A stretch of DNA of 64,000 nt from Lepidurus packardi (taxonomy: Eukaryota; Arthropoda; Branchiopoda; Notostraca; Triopsidae): the NCBI GenBank assembly GCA_023053545.1, contig JAKZAN010000001.1:1570565-1634564 (forward strand). Direction: 5' to 3'. The translations under genes were made by a program, and so were the position numbers. The notes beneath the pieces are model-generated. The model saw only the letters and a list, made by a program, of their open reading frames with translations, ran no database searches and was not told where the DNA came from. How positions within the stretch are numbered: position 1 is the first letter of the stretch; the number at the start of each line of letters is the position of its first letter. Shown piece by piece: positions 13,888 to 29,100 of the stretch.

Positions 13888-16800
13888 GAAAATCGAGGGA
13901 GTTCCAACATGGGCATTGCCATTGGCTTCGGGCGTCATGGACATCGCGAAAGTCTTTCCAGTTTTACCTGTCAAATAAATAAGAGACAATATTAGCAAAG
14001 CCGGAAATTCTATAATGGATGGAATGTAATTACCCTTCAGTTTGAGGCACTCGAAGGCGTGTTGCCGAACAATGAAATTTTGGCATCAAGGGCTGCAAGG
14101 GAACAAAAAACTGTTGTTGTTTTTTTTCGTTGGCCAGTGCATAACTCGACAGAAAAACTACAATTCATATAGTTGCATTAGTCCAGTACCGAAGACCACG
14201 TTAGTTGGCGCGTGTGTGTGTGGCGTTTCCTTCTTAAAAGAAAGAAAAAGTCAAAAGAAAGAAAGAAAAAGTCCGCGGACGAGATGGTCCGATGATCTAT
14301 CACCGTAATGATGCTAAGGCATCCATTTATCAGCACTAGATCAGACAGAGCAGGAAGGGGTTGTGACGAAGTAAAAGAAACGCAAAAAAAAGGCCTCCCA
14401 AGACTTTGGGGGCAAAGGGAAGCATCTAAACAAAAAGAAAGAATACAATAAAAAAGAGCAAAGAAAGAAGGAACGAATGTGATGATGTTTGGCGTTCAGC
14501 AAAAAGATGCAACATCTTCTGTCTCAATGAACTCGCTCAACCAAAAAGACATAACGAACCCCCCCTACCCCCCAAACGATGACAGTGTTCCTATGAATCG
14601 ATTATCATCTTCCTTTGTGTCCGACACTTCCCTATTGAAACTACGTCAGTCTTTTGATTTCATTTCTTTAATACTTTAAATAATGTAATGTTTCCTTTGT
14701 GTGGGTGATATTTGTTTTGGAGGGGCGATCTGTTTGGCAATAACTCGTTAAGCTTTTAATTCCTGGAGCCTGTAACTTGAATGTCAGCATTATGCCGTAG
14801 GATTGCGCTGCGATCTGTAGGATTGACGTGTCAGCTGGAGCTACGCTTCTGCCCGTTACAAAGGCGAGACCGTGAGCGTGAATAAGCCACACCTTCGAAT
14901 TAATCGTGCTCCGCTCGTTGGCTAGTTTACGAGGCACATGGCCGCCAAGACCACGCCGCCTGTCAATCTTAACAAGCACGGCTGCGTTTCAACCGTTCCC
15001 CCGGATCCCTTTTCTCTTCCCTCCCCATTACAACAATAACCCCCGTCTCTCATTCACGGGACTTGCCGAACAGCCACACAAAAGGAGAAGCTAGGTTCCC
15101 CAAGCGCATTGACCGGAGATCCCCAAGCGCATTGCCCGAGTCTCCTCAAGTCCACGCCGGTACGGATAACGACGGCTTTTTGACCCAAAACAGATTCTAA
15201 ATTCACTCCAACTCGCGTTTAAGAACAGATCTACTAACTATATCTACTAAAACTATCAAACTAAGCGAGCTACTAAGGGTCGAAAATAGATATCGTTGTA
15301 TAACGTGTGAGTGGCAACAACAATGAAAGTGTTATGGGTTCTCCTTGCGGATCCCTCCGAAGAGAATTGGATCAATATCCAGGGACATTTATTTCAGCGC
15401 ATGTGGTCTTTTCCTTACACTTGGCTGAGGAGACAATGACAACCCATAGGACAAAGCTTTTCGCGTCTAGATTTCGAGAACATGTTCCCCAAAAACCTTT
15501 TCCAACTAAAAAGCGCACTTGAAATTGTATCTGGACGCGAGTTTTCGAACACACATGTCAATAGAGGCACTAATTTAACTTAATTGCATGACCCACGCAC
15601 TGACAGACTCGGGTTTAAAGGGAGAAAAGGATCATTGTTACCGAAAAGCCAAATGGCAGTCACAGTTTGACAAGACTTTTCCTTCCATCTGCCCCTGAAC
15701 CCCCACTACCTACCCTGTTCACCCCACCAAATTACTACGCAACTCACGCACGCATTTCCAAAAGCAGCGACAGCTTTAAAATCAACCCCCAAAACATCAA
15801 ACCGACTTTCTCTTCTGTTTTTCTTTTCTTAAAAAAAAAAGATAATTTTAACATCAAAACCGGAAAAGGTTGACGCCTGAGTCCAAAACTATGGAAATCC
15901 TTTTCTTGTGCGAACTGAGCTCGAAAACCGCCGCGCCGACTTTGACTAATGGTCTCTCGGAGCCGGGTTTGGGGGGGGGGGGGGACTTCTTCCTTTTGGT
16001 TCCTTTCGTCCTCGTCTCACGATTTCCTTTGCACAATTCCGACCTTGCCTCGTGTGTCCCGAAAAACAAGTAAAAAGGTGCGAAAATCTTTGTTTTTCTA
16101 CGTTTGACGCGCAAGACAGACGTTATTCCTGTCTCGTTGTTATTTATTAAAAAAAAATGATTCCCAAGGGGAAATTTTGGGATGCCTAGGTAAAGAACGT
16201 GGGGAACAGTACTGAGCACGATAGCACCACACATTCGCCACGAAGCAGCGTTTTAAAATGACAAGTAAATAAAAAAATGGACTCGATGGAAGCAAAAAAG
16301 ACGCGATGGACAGCACATTGAGCGAGAACGTTTGTTGCTCGTCAGTAAGCGACTGCCGGAAAAAGCTCGGGAGGAAGAGAAAAGCATGGCCCAAGATTCT
16401 TTTTCGCCCCTCTGTTCTCTCGCCATAACTTTAGACAGCTTTACGAGCCCACGTGATTACGGGGATGGGTTCCAATGGCGGTTGCCAAGGCTGCCGCCAT
16501 AAAACGGCTAGAAAACCAAGTTACATTTTCTTAGCTTGGGCCCTTTTCCTATATAACTCTACATAGACCCTTATACGCCCCAGCTTTCGAACAATGCTCT
16601 CAATGCTTCCTGGGCGCGCGTTTCTATATCTCATACAACAATCCCTTGCGCCAACTCAAAAACTTTCTTGAAACGGAAGAAATGGGTTTAAATGGCCCCG
16701 TATTTACCGTATGCCTCGAGAATCATTTCAAGGCGAGTTAAAACTTGCAATAAGGAAGGGTGGGCAGGGAAAAGAAGAGGCAGAGAATGCTGAAAGTCGG

Positions 16801-19800
16801 GGAAAAGAATACTAGGCAGTTTTATGACTCTTGTGTCTGATAACAGAGAGCCAGACCCGGCGACCTGGTACCCTCCAAAAACTTGAAAACCCCGGCCATT
16901 TTTACCACCGTCTGGATGGCGTACAACTGTACCACCATTTTTATTAAAAAAGAAGGAAAGAAAGTTGTTTGTTAAATTACGTTTTTTCGTAGTTTATAGC
17001 TTCATTCTTTTAAATAAAAAAAAAAAGTTTGCTTGACGTTGGGTAAGAAGAAATTGGTAAAAAAAAAGAATTCCGAGGGAGGAAAAACGTAATTACAAAG
17101 CGAAAAAAATAGATAAAGGCTAGAGGATAGCTCGCTCAGAATGGTTCCCGTTTGAAGGGTGGGGATTAAGGAAGTTGCCATGGGAGGGGAAAATCAAGCC
17201 GAATGGGTTGGATCAATGAAGAGCGACGCCTCGTGCGCCGTCGCCGTCCGAGCTATCTCTTTATGTATGACACATAGTGCGAGCAAACGGCAAACGACAC
17301 ACGCACACGTAAGGGGCACATAACGAAAGAGGGAGAAAGAGAGCGAAAGGCGCACACAATACACAACCCCCGCCACTGTCACCCACCCTGCAGCAGTGGG
17401 TTGGAGGAAGGCGTGGCTTAATCGAAAGGACGCGAATTAACAAATGCGCCTTGCTTCATGTTACTCTTCCATCAAGTATTGATCTTGCTCTAGCTAAAAA
17501 CTTGAAGAATCTTGAAACCACTCGCATATGCCTTCTCCCCCCGCCGTGAAGACCCCCCCGTCCAAATTGTAATTTTTTTTCTCAAACTTTTTTGAGGGAA
17601 GCCGCCCCGACAATCCTGTTACAGAGTAATCCCACGCGGGTTCCTGATAACGATTTACTAATGAGCACGCAATGGTTTGAGGCACGTTTGAGGCCCCAAA
17701 TTTGGTAGCTGTACCGTACGTGCTAACTCTACGGGAGAATGTGTACACGATACGTTGAGTTGTACGACAAACTAGTCAAAGAATTGTGCGACAAACTAGT
17801 AAAGGCGAGTAGTATACCCTATAGTTGAAAAAGAACACGGTTGTCTGTAAGTTTAAATAGAGAAGGAGAAGGAAGCTTTGTTAGGGGTGAAATCGAGCAA
17901 TCTAATGAAGAAATCACACCAAGTACGTGCTGGCATTTAATGGACAATCCATGGTAATGACCAAGCAGAAGTCCTTCGTTCGATCATGCCAAGTGACAAG
18001 GGATAACGGATAGGCTGTCAATAGGGTTGGTCAACATTGACTTCTGTCTTTTCCTTTGCTCGCTTAAATAGATCCTCCGACTTAATTAACTCGAGTACGC
18101 ATGCAAGGGGTGGTCACAACAAGTCCATACCACTGGCAAAAGAATACAACAACTAAATAATGGGTTGAAATACCTGTGATGTGGCATAAGGAGCGTTTCG
18201 GGGACGATTTTTAGCACATATGAAAGTGACGGGAAATTTTTAAGACTGACAATGTTGGAGCTTAGCAAACGCCACGCCAACACCTCGACATTGTCATGTC
18301 GCTGCCAAAAGGACAGGGATACGCTTCTTCGCAGACACACCGACGCTGACACTGCGCATAGCTAGCCCCCCTTTGCGCAGTTCAATCAAACTTGCATGTG
18401 TGCCCCCCCAGTCCTAAAAAAGACATGTTGGCATGGGAAGGGAGCAAGCTTTTGAAGCGTTTTAATTCACGCCGGGAACCTACAAGACCAACTAACCTTT
18501 TAGTGGGCATTTGATCGTTTCACAGTCTAAATAACTTTTACTTTGAATGGTACAAACTAGTGCAGGCGAGTACAACGTGTGGGTTATGCCAGTTGCGTAC
18601 ACCAACTGGAATCCGGGAAAAGAAGCCGGGCTCTCCCAGATGCACAGGCTCAGCCTTTTCAAGCCCGAAAGAACAGACACAAGGCTTTCTTTTCACTTTT
18701 TAGCTGGGAGAAAACCCGTCACGGAACTAAAAAGAAAAGACCCTTTTTTTCAAGCACCACCGCCAAGTTCCCATTTATTACCCTGTCTTACTGGCCCAAA
18801 GCTGTTCGAATAGCTACCCCCTGGACGCAGAGCCTCCACCTGTACTCTTTCATTAACTACCGCAGGCCCAGCCTCTCATTTCCACACAAATTCCTTGCTA
18901 TTATTTATTTCATATTATTTTAACGACGGTTTTAGAGCCCAGGATCTTTCGCGTTAAGAATAGAAGCATCAAGTCCAACGCCACTAAATTACTTCGTCTA
19001 TGTCGCAATAAAATCTTAATTTATCTTAACTTAATTGTTCAAATCTCATCAAGATTAACATTAGCATACACACTATTCTTTACATCCGGGGCTTTCTAAA
19101 AAAAAAACACAGAGAAATCCGCGTTTACTTCAAAAGGTTTTTAAACAAAAGCTTTACCTCACAATCGCTTCCCGCACGCCATCTAGTGACAGACTATACT
19201 AATACACCACGCATCGGATTCCCGCTTGTTTTTAAACCACAATTCCGTTACCGTCCTTGCCGGTGAAATAGGGTTGATCAGCCCATTAGTGGCCAATACC
19301 ACGGCTAATTGGTGGGCACAACCTTTTACATAGAAACAAAGTGCACTGTTAATGGAAAAAGAGCTGCTAAAAGGTCTTGGACCGTTAATAGACTCCTTTA
19401 CGATTTACGGATGGGATGCGAGTCTTTTTAGATTGGGGCGGACTTTTAATAGTCGGCTATGGTGTTCCGGTAATAGCGGCAATTACCGGACTCATTTTTG
19501 TTGGTTCTAACGTAACATAGCAGCATTAGCCGTTTTAGAGAGCTTCGTTGTTTCTCCCCAACCTTTGGGTTGGGGGATCACGCTAAACGCGTGTCGCGTG
19601 AGGTGTGTGTACACCGTGTGCGTGCGTGAGATATTGTACGATATGAGTTAAGAGCTTAGTAACTTCCACCATCGCAACACAACTATCCAGCAGCGTTTAT
19701 ATACCTGAATAGCTTTAGTCTCCACTAAAAGGCCAGTCCGATGGAAAGTGGACAAACATGTTGGACAAGGTACTCTCGAACGCCCGATATTATTGTCGCT

Positions 19801-22800
19801 TTGTCTCGTCCCCAACAGCCCAAAAGCTAAGAATTGGTCCAACTGCTATTTCATCACAAGGTGAAGCAAATGAAGCCTGAAAAAAATATCTTTTCGGGGT
19901 CCTTCTCCACCTAAATTTTCAAGAAAATAAAAATACAAATCCAGTCCAAAAAGGCCGGTTTGTCGGAGGAGGGGAAAGAGAAGCTGTATAAAAGTCCTGA
20001 TTATTTTGTTAAAAGCTGCTGTCTACAGTTTATCTTCCCAAGTGTCCATGTTTGGCTGGACGCTGTGGTGATCCAGCTCTCAAGACCTCACAAGAGAGCA
20101 TCCTCCTTTTGGAACGTTAAGGAGAAACAAGAAGACTTATAAGCAATTAAACAGCGGTTCCGTTTTCGGGAATGGAAGTTCAATTTCCACCATCTTGTAT
20201 AGCCAATGGGAGAGGGAGTACACTACACCTTTATTTATTTTTTTATTTTTTTTTTTAGAGGGAGTACACTACACCTTGCATAACCTCAGAAAGTTTGGTA
20301 AGCCATCTTCGGACTGTTGTGTCGACAGGGCAAGCTTTTCCCGAATTTTTTTTTTTTTTTTTTTTTCATGCAAATCCAGTTTCGTCACCACAAGACATAA
20401 GTTTTCTTTAGGAGGACGTGTTGAGAACTTTGAACAATGATTCCTGTCTATAAACGTGCTTTTATCTTGGCGCATCCCCAGCTTCTATTTTTTTCACGTC
20501 TCCACATAGCAGGCCACACCAGAGCAGCGAAAGAGGAGGGTCCTAATGTTAATCAAAGCTCAACAGTCACGTAAATAAAAAAAAGGAAACTGAACAGAAA
20601 AAATATCTGTCTATGCAACGTTAAACCTTGTCAACCCGGGGAAAAAATGGGAGTAAGGCTACCTTTTTAATTCTTTTGTTGGCCCAAATTGCTGGGTTCC
20701 TTTTCCAATACCCTTCATTAGTATGCATCCCTGGTCAGTTGACAGGTAAACTATCTGTCCTCCGTGCCATTCATCAAGCAAAAAGAGCTAACATGTCCCC
20801 TCACAACACTACCGCCACATTACCAGTCTCCTAGGGCCGTAATGCCTCCAAAGGCCACTGCGCGACTACCAAAAACGATATCCGGATCATCGCGTTCGTT
20901 TTTTCTCCTAGAAAAAGTCTAGAAACTCAAGAGTTTTTCGACGCGAGATCAAAGCAAATAAAGCGTCCTCAGCCAAGGAAATATAAGTTAGCTTACCCCC
21001 CAGAATGATAGAAAATAAAAATGGGGGAACATAGTGATCCCAAATCAATCTGTTGCTCCTATAATACAAAGCAAAGAGCGAATGTATGTGTATGTTAGAG
21101 TCAGAAACAAGTTGGTGACTTGAGATGGATGAGGGTCGTCCTAGACATGGCACGTGTTTTGCATGGCTAAAAGACTTACGGTTGGAGCAAAACAGGCGAC
21201 CGGCAGCACACACACACACACATACTCATGCATGTTCTTTTTCAATATTTACAGCCCGAGTCAAGGAAAATTAAAAGGACCCTCTGCGCGTCGGTGTCGG
21301 GAACCCTGTCATATCTCATAAGACACACCAGCACCTTCACTTGTACATTTAAAGTGAATATTATGCCCGAAATACTTCACTTCAAGGCAAGAAATTTGGT
21401 TCACCTAGTACCAGAAGTATGAGCTTCGCAGAACGGGGAGCAGAACTGCAAAAAGAACTGCAAAAAGAGACGCACGACTGTGAAAACCCGTTGACTTGCC
21501 AGCTGAATTTCGGATCCCGTATACTCATTAGCAAGAAACTCTTGTCTCCTTGAGCACAGGACGCCATTAATCAAGACAACGTCCATAACGTCACAAGGAC
21601 ATAACTGCAATTGTTATACGCGTTGAGGAAGCTTCTGTTGTAGTTGTTTTCTATCCAGTTTTGGGGAATCAACATCCTTTTTTCGGCAGTGTGAGGTCTT
21701 TTCAAAGTTTCTTTCAAAAGAAAGTAAAGTAAAGAAATCCCCTCATTCCGATGGTCCAACCCAGGGCGTGGCATTCACATTTATCCTCGCCGTGTGAGAT
21801 TGGCAGACTAATCAAATTTCTGATCAGACTAATCAGATTCTTTTTCTTAAATTATAGATAAATTGCGTAAAAAGTAAAAGTTTACAAAAAAAAGTAAAAG
21901 TTACAATTTCACATTATGCAGGAATTTTCAGACACAAAAACTCACGACTGTATTATTGTTCCTGATTGGCTTTTTTTTCGTAATGAATAAAATCCTGGGC
22001 CACTCCCCCAAATAGTCTCCAATAGTTCAACAATAGTCTCAATTGACGGGGAACTTAATGGCCACAGGGACTTAAAATATCGTTTTGCGGTATTACACTA
22101 CTAAAACACGCAAGCCACAAATACATTAAATATCGAGGGTGTTTTGCCTCGAGAATAATAGAATGTCTTTTTTTCCAACGATACAGGTTGATAGAACCAG
22201 ACTGGATTGAATTTCTTGCGAAAGGAAGAAATTTTTTCCCTTTTATGTTGTAGTGTTGGTGTTGGACAAAGTACAAAATGTGGAGTGAAACTTGGGCGCA
22301 ACTTTGTCAGTTATTTAAGCCGATGGTTCTTAAAGGTGAACGTGTTTGGAAATAGGTCAAAAACGAGTCAGAAGGATGTTTACCATTGTTGGTTATGCAA
22401 GAATCGCCTTGCAATGCCCGGGGAGAATGAAAATTAAGTTGAAAATAACACCGGAAACACGACAAAATGTAACAATGCTCCGCCAACCAGGACCGCTTCA
22501 AATCATCCACAAAAAAAAATGGAATTTTTACCTTTCAACGCAATGAAACGGACGACAGTTTTTGAAACAGCACAAGAGAGCAATTTATCTTTTATACAGA
22601 ATTCCGCGACAAAGCCTTATTTACCTTACCACAATTTTTTCCCTAAAACAAAAGAGAGAGCGAGCCAGCTCGGTTAAAAAATCATCCATTTTTTCAACTT
22701 GTCTGGGTTTTTGCCCCCAAAATTTCGGAAAATGTAAGCTCAGCACTTGTAAATCTGCTTTTTATATCTTAATTGCCTTTTTGTCCAAACTGAAAATCGC

Positions 22801-23179
22801 GCGAGTTAGAAATCCGGTCACTTGGCTCCATACACCATAGTATCCTTTAGTATTTTGCCAAGAGTGAAAATGAAAAGCAAGTTCATTGGCATCACTTGGT
22901 TAACATGAAAATACACTTGGTGAGAATAGCTGTTTTGAGAATTGGAAATCCCAATTTGAGAAACAGTTCTAAAAAAGCGGCTTGACGAGATTAAGTGCAC
23001 AAGAAAAAAAAATTGGATCAATGCCCATATGTTTTCGAGTCAAAGATTTTTACGCAGGAGTTTGGCATATCTTTTTTTTTCTAGGAAGGAAACACAGCAT
23101 TGGGGTAATATTCGTTGGGTAGTACTGCGGCAGCGGGATTATTGCCATTGCTGTTGCAGTAAAACCCGTCCTGTAATGG
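13888..23179. other. interval between mir-10 and Scr, no gene recognised
   Basis: No protein gene or tRNA was recognised. The stretch should contain the Scr 3' UTR at its right end; no AATAAA was found on the minus strand within about 1 kb of the stop, so the poly(A) site is unassigned. It holds simple tracts (G14 at 15971-15984, a T tract at about 20347-20366), a short duplication of gagggagtacactacacctt (about 20210-20230 and 20260-20279), and a CTCF-like motif at 19176-19189. Confidence 0.55.
19176..19189 (-). promoter_or_regulatory. CTCF-like motif between mir-10 and Scr
   Basis: The minus strand reads TCACTAGATGGCGT, matching 12 of 14 positions of the bilaterian CTCF core recalled as CCASYAGRKGGCRS, including the whole AGATGGCG heart. 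Such a core is expected several times by chance in 64 kb, so this is a candidate only. Its place in a Hox intergenic interval makes an insulator role plausible. Confidence 0.3.
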
Positions 23180-26100
23180 CTATATCTTGTGATCCCCGGT
23201 CAAATCGGCCATGGTGAGGTGGTGGTGGTGCAGCTGATGGTGATGGTGGTGATGGTGCATCATGGGATGGTGCTGCATCATATTCATGGTGGCGATCTTG
23301 TGCTCCTTCTTCCACTTCATGCGCCGGTTCTGGAACCAAATCTTGATCTGTCGCTCAGACAGACACAAGCTATGGGCAATCTCGATGCGACGACGGCGAG
23401 TCAAATACCGATTAAAGTGGAATTCCTTCTCCAGCTCCAGCGTCTGGTACCGGGTATAAGAAGTTCGCTGCCGTTTCGTTTCCCCGTTCGCGTTCACCGC
23501 ACCTGGGTTGTACAGGTAGAATTCATTACATACTTTGATTTAGACTTATTGGCAGATTAGTCAACACTCGTACTCGTTTGCACGACCAGCATAATTGCCT
23601 TTTTTATCCACTCAGAAATATCTGCAATCGTACTTCCGCCGTTTTGGGGGGGAATCATGGGTTTTATGCCCAATATACCTTTTTTTTTCTCTCCAGTTCC
23701 GGTGTCCGTCCATGCCGAAGCATTTCCTACTCATTTTTAAAACAATACTCCGGAAAGGAACCCCCCTCTTTTCTTTTCTTGGAGGAATTACATTACAAGG
23801 CCGCTTTTTTTCTTCTTTAAAAAAAAAAAAAAAATCTCCCCTAATCTCTCCAAATCTGGCAGAAATCACCTGAAACCAACGTCAAAATCTCCAAGTCTTT
23901 TAGCATAAAAAACGAGACATTCTGTCAAAGAAAAGAAGGAAAAAAACGACCTCTTGTCCACAGCCATGTAATGGTGGGGGCCAATGAGGTTAACCCTTCA
24001 ATAATGACCCTAATGTACCCAGTATTGCTACCCCCTCAACCCCCCAGAAAGCCAAGAAAGCCAAAAAGTAAAAAAAAAAGTTCGTGGGTCATAATGAGCC
24101 CATAGCCCCGACATTTTTTTATTTATTTTTTTTTTAAAAGAAAAGGGACACTAGGCGGGTTTTGCGTTCATCGTTTTATGATAGGCCTAATAGACTCAAG
24201 GGGCTATATTGATTTGTCTGGGGTGGCAGTAGCAAGATGTATACGGACTTTAGAGTTTGAGAGCGCCGAGTTTGTTCTTTTCGGCCGGATTTATACATCC
24301 ATCGGTGAGCATAACAAGACCTACACGCTTAATATTTTCCACACTATTTCCCTCGGCAAACGACTGCTTGCTCTACCTCCCAAGTCCCCGGAAAACCATA
24401 ACGTCTACCTTTTGCTCCTCTAGCAATCCATACGCGAAAATGGTCCCGATTGACGACCCGTTTCCCATACTCGGAATGGGCTGTTAAAACTGTCAGAACT
24501 TTGTCCTCTGAGAACAACAATTGTGCATACTTGTGGTTATTGCGATGCGTTTTGCGTGGCGATAAGAAAAACGAGACTTTAGGATGGAAGGACTAAGCTG
24601 TACGTTTGAGTTTTCAGGTTTTCAATGTGTATGCATCCTCTCTCTCTCTCTCTCACTCTTGCTTCTATTGTTGCTTCCTGTACGTCCTGTACAGTAAAAC
24701 TTGGCCAGGCAGACAAGACCTGTGAGTGAAGACCTCATAAAGTTTTGCCAAAATTCAAACTCGTGTTGTCCCCCCCTCCCTCAGAGTCCCGTATTAATAC
24801 CCCTCATAAAAGTGTCTTGCATGCCAAGGGAGAGAGACTCAGGCCTATATGGTTGTCGCTTTTCCACTCTTTAAAGGTTTAATTGCTCTTCTATTACCCA
24901 TGGGCTCCGGTACACTAGCCAGTACTGGTTTCTCTTTTAGCCCTCGCAACATATGCAGGCCAGATAAGTAACTGGACGTGTAGTAAGTACTTTTTACCCC
25001 CAGGAGCAAACATACCTTGAACGTCTATAAGCAATGCTATTACCCTTGCATTTTCTGGTAGGTTTTTACGAGGAAAGGGCGTGCGTAAGAGAGGCGGCGC
25101 TCGTCAGCGACAAGGGAAAATGGCGACGTAAAAAGGAAGAAAGAAAACGAAAAAACCCTGGAAGGGACAGACGCTGTTTACCCCAGCGTGGACAATGGAC
25201 AACAGTGAGTTCTTTGATTTATGAAAATCGAAATCAAGTGTTAATGTCCCTTTTACACCCAATAAAAAAGCACCCACTGCTTCCTCACAAACAGGGACAC
25301 GACAAATAAATTCAACTTATCCCCTAAATAGAATCTGGCGAATTTCTCCTCCCTCTTCGAACATGTAAAACCTCTCCTTCGCACTCATCTTAATACTTAT
25401 AGTTCAGGCTTCTGTCGATGTGTGCACTACTTAGACAGTGTGGCACACATCCCGTGCAATTGAGGGAAGTGACTATTCATTCCTGAGCTCCTTATTCCAT
25501 GATTAATTAAGCTACTTATGGAAACCGACTTGTAATTGTAATGTAATTTCTTTAAAATTTTTACACTCAATCTATGGGATTTGCTTCGAACTTTTCCGTT
25601 TACTCTATTTTGACTTTTTTAGATTGCAAGGCAATAATACGGCAACAGTGAACTCGTTAAGTAACTAAATAAGTATCAGTATTGATATTGATTAGTTCAA
25701 TATTGAATTACTTACTACAAGAAAATTATTAACTTTCTTACTAAGAAGTCTTGCTAAAATTAACTATTATATTCTATGCAAAATTAGTATTCGCTTTTTT
25801 TTAGTATCGATTAACATCGATTTTAACATCGATTGCATGATAACCTATATTATATTTAAATATTACATCGATTACATGAAAACCTATTACCTTGCATTAA
25901 TAATTATCTACTAAAATGCAATAACAAATCTGGGCAAATTTAACCTTCCAAGTAATAAATCCTTAAATGGGTTGAGATAGGGACGAAACACAAGTTTCTA
26001 TCGTTAAAATTCAGTAGTTTCACGGTAGCTTCGGTAGTTGTAATTCTGGTGTTATTTTCCCGAAAAAGATACAAAGAAACTTATTATAATTTCGTATAAA

Positions 26101-29100
26101 CGAAATTTATTATAAACGAAACAATAGTTTCTGTGGTTAATATTCAGTAGTTTCACGGTAGCTTCGGTAGTTGTAATTCTGGTGTTATTTTCCCGAAAAA
26201 GATACAAAGAAACTTACTATAATTTCGTGCTAAATTACTTTGCTATTAAAATTATTGGTACCTGTTACCTTTAATGTCAATCCAGAATTACAACGTTAAA
26301 ATCGACGTGTAAAGTTAACCGTAGAGTTGCATAATTTCCAAAAATTTACTAATTTAATTTCAAATTTACTCATTTAATTTCAAATTTATTCATTTAATTT
26401 CAAATTTACTCATTTAATTTCAAATTTACTCATTTAATTTCAAATTTACTCATTTAATTTCAAATTTATTCATTTAATTTCAAATTTACTCATTTAATTT
26501 CAAATTTACTAATTTAATTTCAAATTTATTCATTTAATTTCAAATTTACTCATTTAATTTCAAATTTACTAATTTAATTTCAAATTTACTAATTTAATTA
26601 CAAATTTACTAACAAAGCCTGTATAATTGCGACATAATATTGTATAAGGTACTAAAATTAGGGTACTATCCATGACAAGGGCTTACTTACAGTCGTATAT
26701 TCATTGTAAAATTCCTCTCATTATCTTTAATAACGTAACATAAAGCGGTGTGTAAAACACCAAATTCCCGAACAAAACGGCATAGAAAACCCTAAAGAAG
26801 AGCGGAAGATTCCCCTGTGTCAGTTACTCTAAAAGCTACCCAGCACAGTGACTAATGAACTTGCTAGCCTTCTAGCTTGCTAGCTCCTTCATTAACAGCC
26901 ATCAGCCAACACTATAAGCTTCTGAAGAGCTCGAACTAATTCAAACTGGATATCTACCTTTTCTTCCCACCAAAAAAAAAAAAGCCAAAAAAACGTATCA
27001 TCGCCTGGTCCAAAACGATTTTTATTTCGTTTCTTGGCTTTCCAAAGCAGTTCAAAAAATGACCCCCTAAAAAAGAAACACATGGATATTGAAAACACAA
27101 GGGCGGAGAAGTCAACGGCGGGCTTTCCTGCCACGTCAAAGCTATCTCTTAGGCCTACGGAACAAGAGTGTAGGCCTGTGTACATGTCGGCCGATGGTCC
27201 GCATGCGGATCATCTCAAAGGACGGGTTTCTTGGCTTGTTTTTTCGACCCTGTATCTTTTCTTTTTTTTTAGGGGGGAGTCCAGGAGCCAAAGGGAAGAT
27301 CTGTCCGAGAATGTGGCTGAGATGTGTGTGTTGTGCCTCATATGGAACGCTCATGTGCCGGTCTGGGACTCGTCACACCACTAATCATCTTCAACATATA
27401 TGCGTCTCCTCCAAGAAAGAGCTCCCCGAAGAAACCCAAGAAGACCTTAGCAACGCATAAGGGAAAAATCCCAGAATCAAAAAGGCGAATTTTTCGTATT
27501 TTCTTTTCCTTGACTCTTATTATAATGGATTATTTTTTTCTTAAAGGGAGAAAAGATGAGAACCAGAAGGATTCATTCGGTCCCTAGACATAATTCTTCA
27601 CAATCCTGGAAGTCTTCCCACACGAAAAAAAAAAGAAATTTCGAACCCCAAACTAGGAATCTCCCGATTTGTCGTGCCAATAAAGGTGGTCGAGCCTTCC
27701 TAAATGCCATGTGTGGGGTCCCAGCTTGTCAACGCTTAAATGGGCGCCAAGCCGGACAGTCCTATTCTAAACACATGCAAATCAAAGTAGCTCCTTTTCC
27801 TCCCATAAAAATAAATAAATAAAAATAAAATAGAGGAACCCAGCCCTGAAAAAAAGCAAGCTCTTTCCAATTAACCAGTCTTCAATTCCAGTCCAAACGA
27901 GTCCGATAGGTGTGCAGCATCATCCGACCTGTGTTCTACGTTCTGTAGATATCGTGTGTTCAGTTCTACGTGTGCTAGGGCATTAAACACAGCCCATGAA
28001 TGAAAAGGAGCACTCGTCTATTTCAATGAAGACATTCATTAACCTATTCACCTGCCGGTTCTCCGTCGATTTATGATCTTTTGAACCTCCCCAAAACCAA
28101 AGGGGAGCTACCTTGCAGGATGTACTTGCAATACAATTCATTCAAGTATATGGACAAGTGCAGCTTTACGACCCGGTGTGGATAAGCGAGATGTTATGGG
28201 GGGGGATGGTGGAGAAGCCCAGTATATAGTAGAGAAACCGATTGATTTCAAGACGGTCATAAAATAATCTTGCCATCACCTTTCTCCCCACACCAGCACC
28301 ACATAACAGAGTCGTAAACTTGCATGGTCTGGGGCTGCCCTGTTCTGCACATACACAGACCCTTTTGCTTCATTCTAGCTCGGAAAACATACCCTTTTAT
28401 ATCCTCTTACTGCTGCTTTTTAGGACTCATCAAATTCGCAGCCGTGAGAGAAACAAGGATGACGAGACGCTTAAATTTCCCTTGCCCCGCATCAACAATC
28501 GATAAACTTGTGTCCCATTAAGATTTCAGGAAAGACTCTTTTGCTTTTGCTTCCCAAGTCCAAGTTCCAAGTGTGTTAGTACAAACCTCTCAAGCTGCGC
28601 TCCTTCTCCCGATTCTCTTTAGTTGGATAGAAATACAAATGGAAATACTTTGGAGGACACAAGATACTTTTCCCCCTAGGTCATTTATGACACCTCGTAA
28701 AACGGTTTCCTTTCGTCCTGATCCACTTGGCTACATGTCCGTATTGCTCCCAGTACTAAGAACACTATAACAATTCCCTCAAGTCTCCAACAATCCCCCT
28801 CGTTACGACCACAATTCCGTATGTATTACACATACGCTCTATGTCGTGACATGCCAACAATAGCTACGAACTTGGCAAAAGCGAAACGAAAGACAACAAT
28901 TCAACCTCTAACTTGTAACTACTAAGTAAGTAACTACTATCAACTGGGTTCTAGAAATCTCTTCCACTCGAAGCTTCGAATCTTCTACTATGTCATTCCA
29001 TTCTATGTGAGTCGTACACCTGACATTCACTTCTAAACGCGCAAAACGGAGCAAAAACGGCGATATTGAGGTCCTCTAACTTAAAGTAACTACTCTCAAT

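Noticed and set aside
7255-23420. Recent gene conversion between the Dfd and Scr homeoboxes
   Set aside because: The identical HSLCLSERQ residues are encoded with several different synonymous codons, which argues against a recent exchange.
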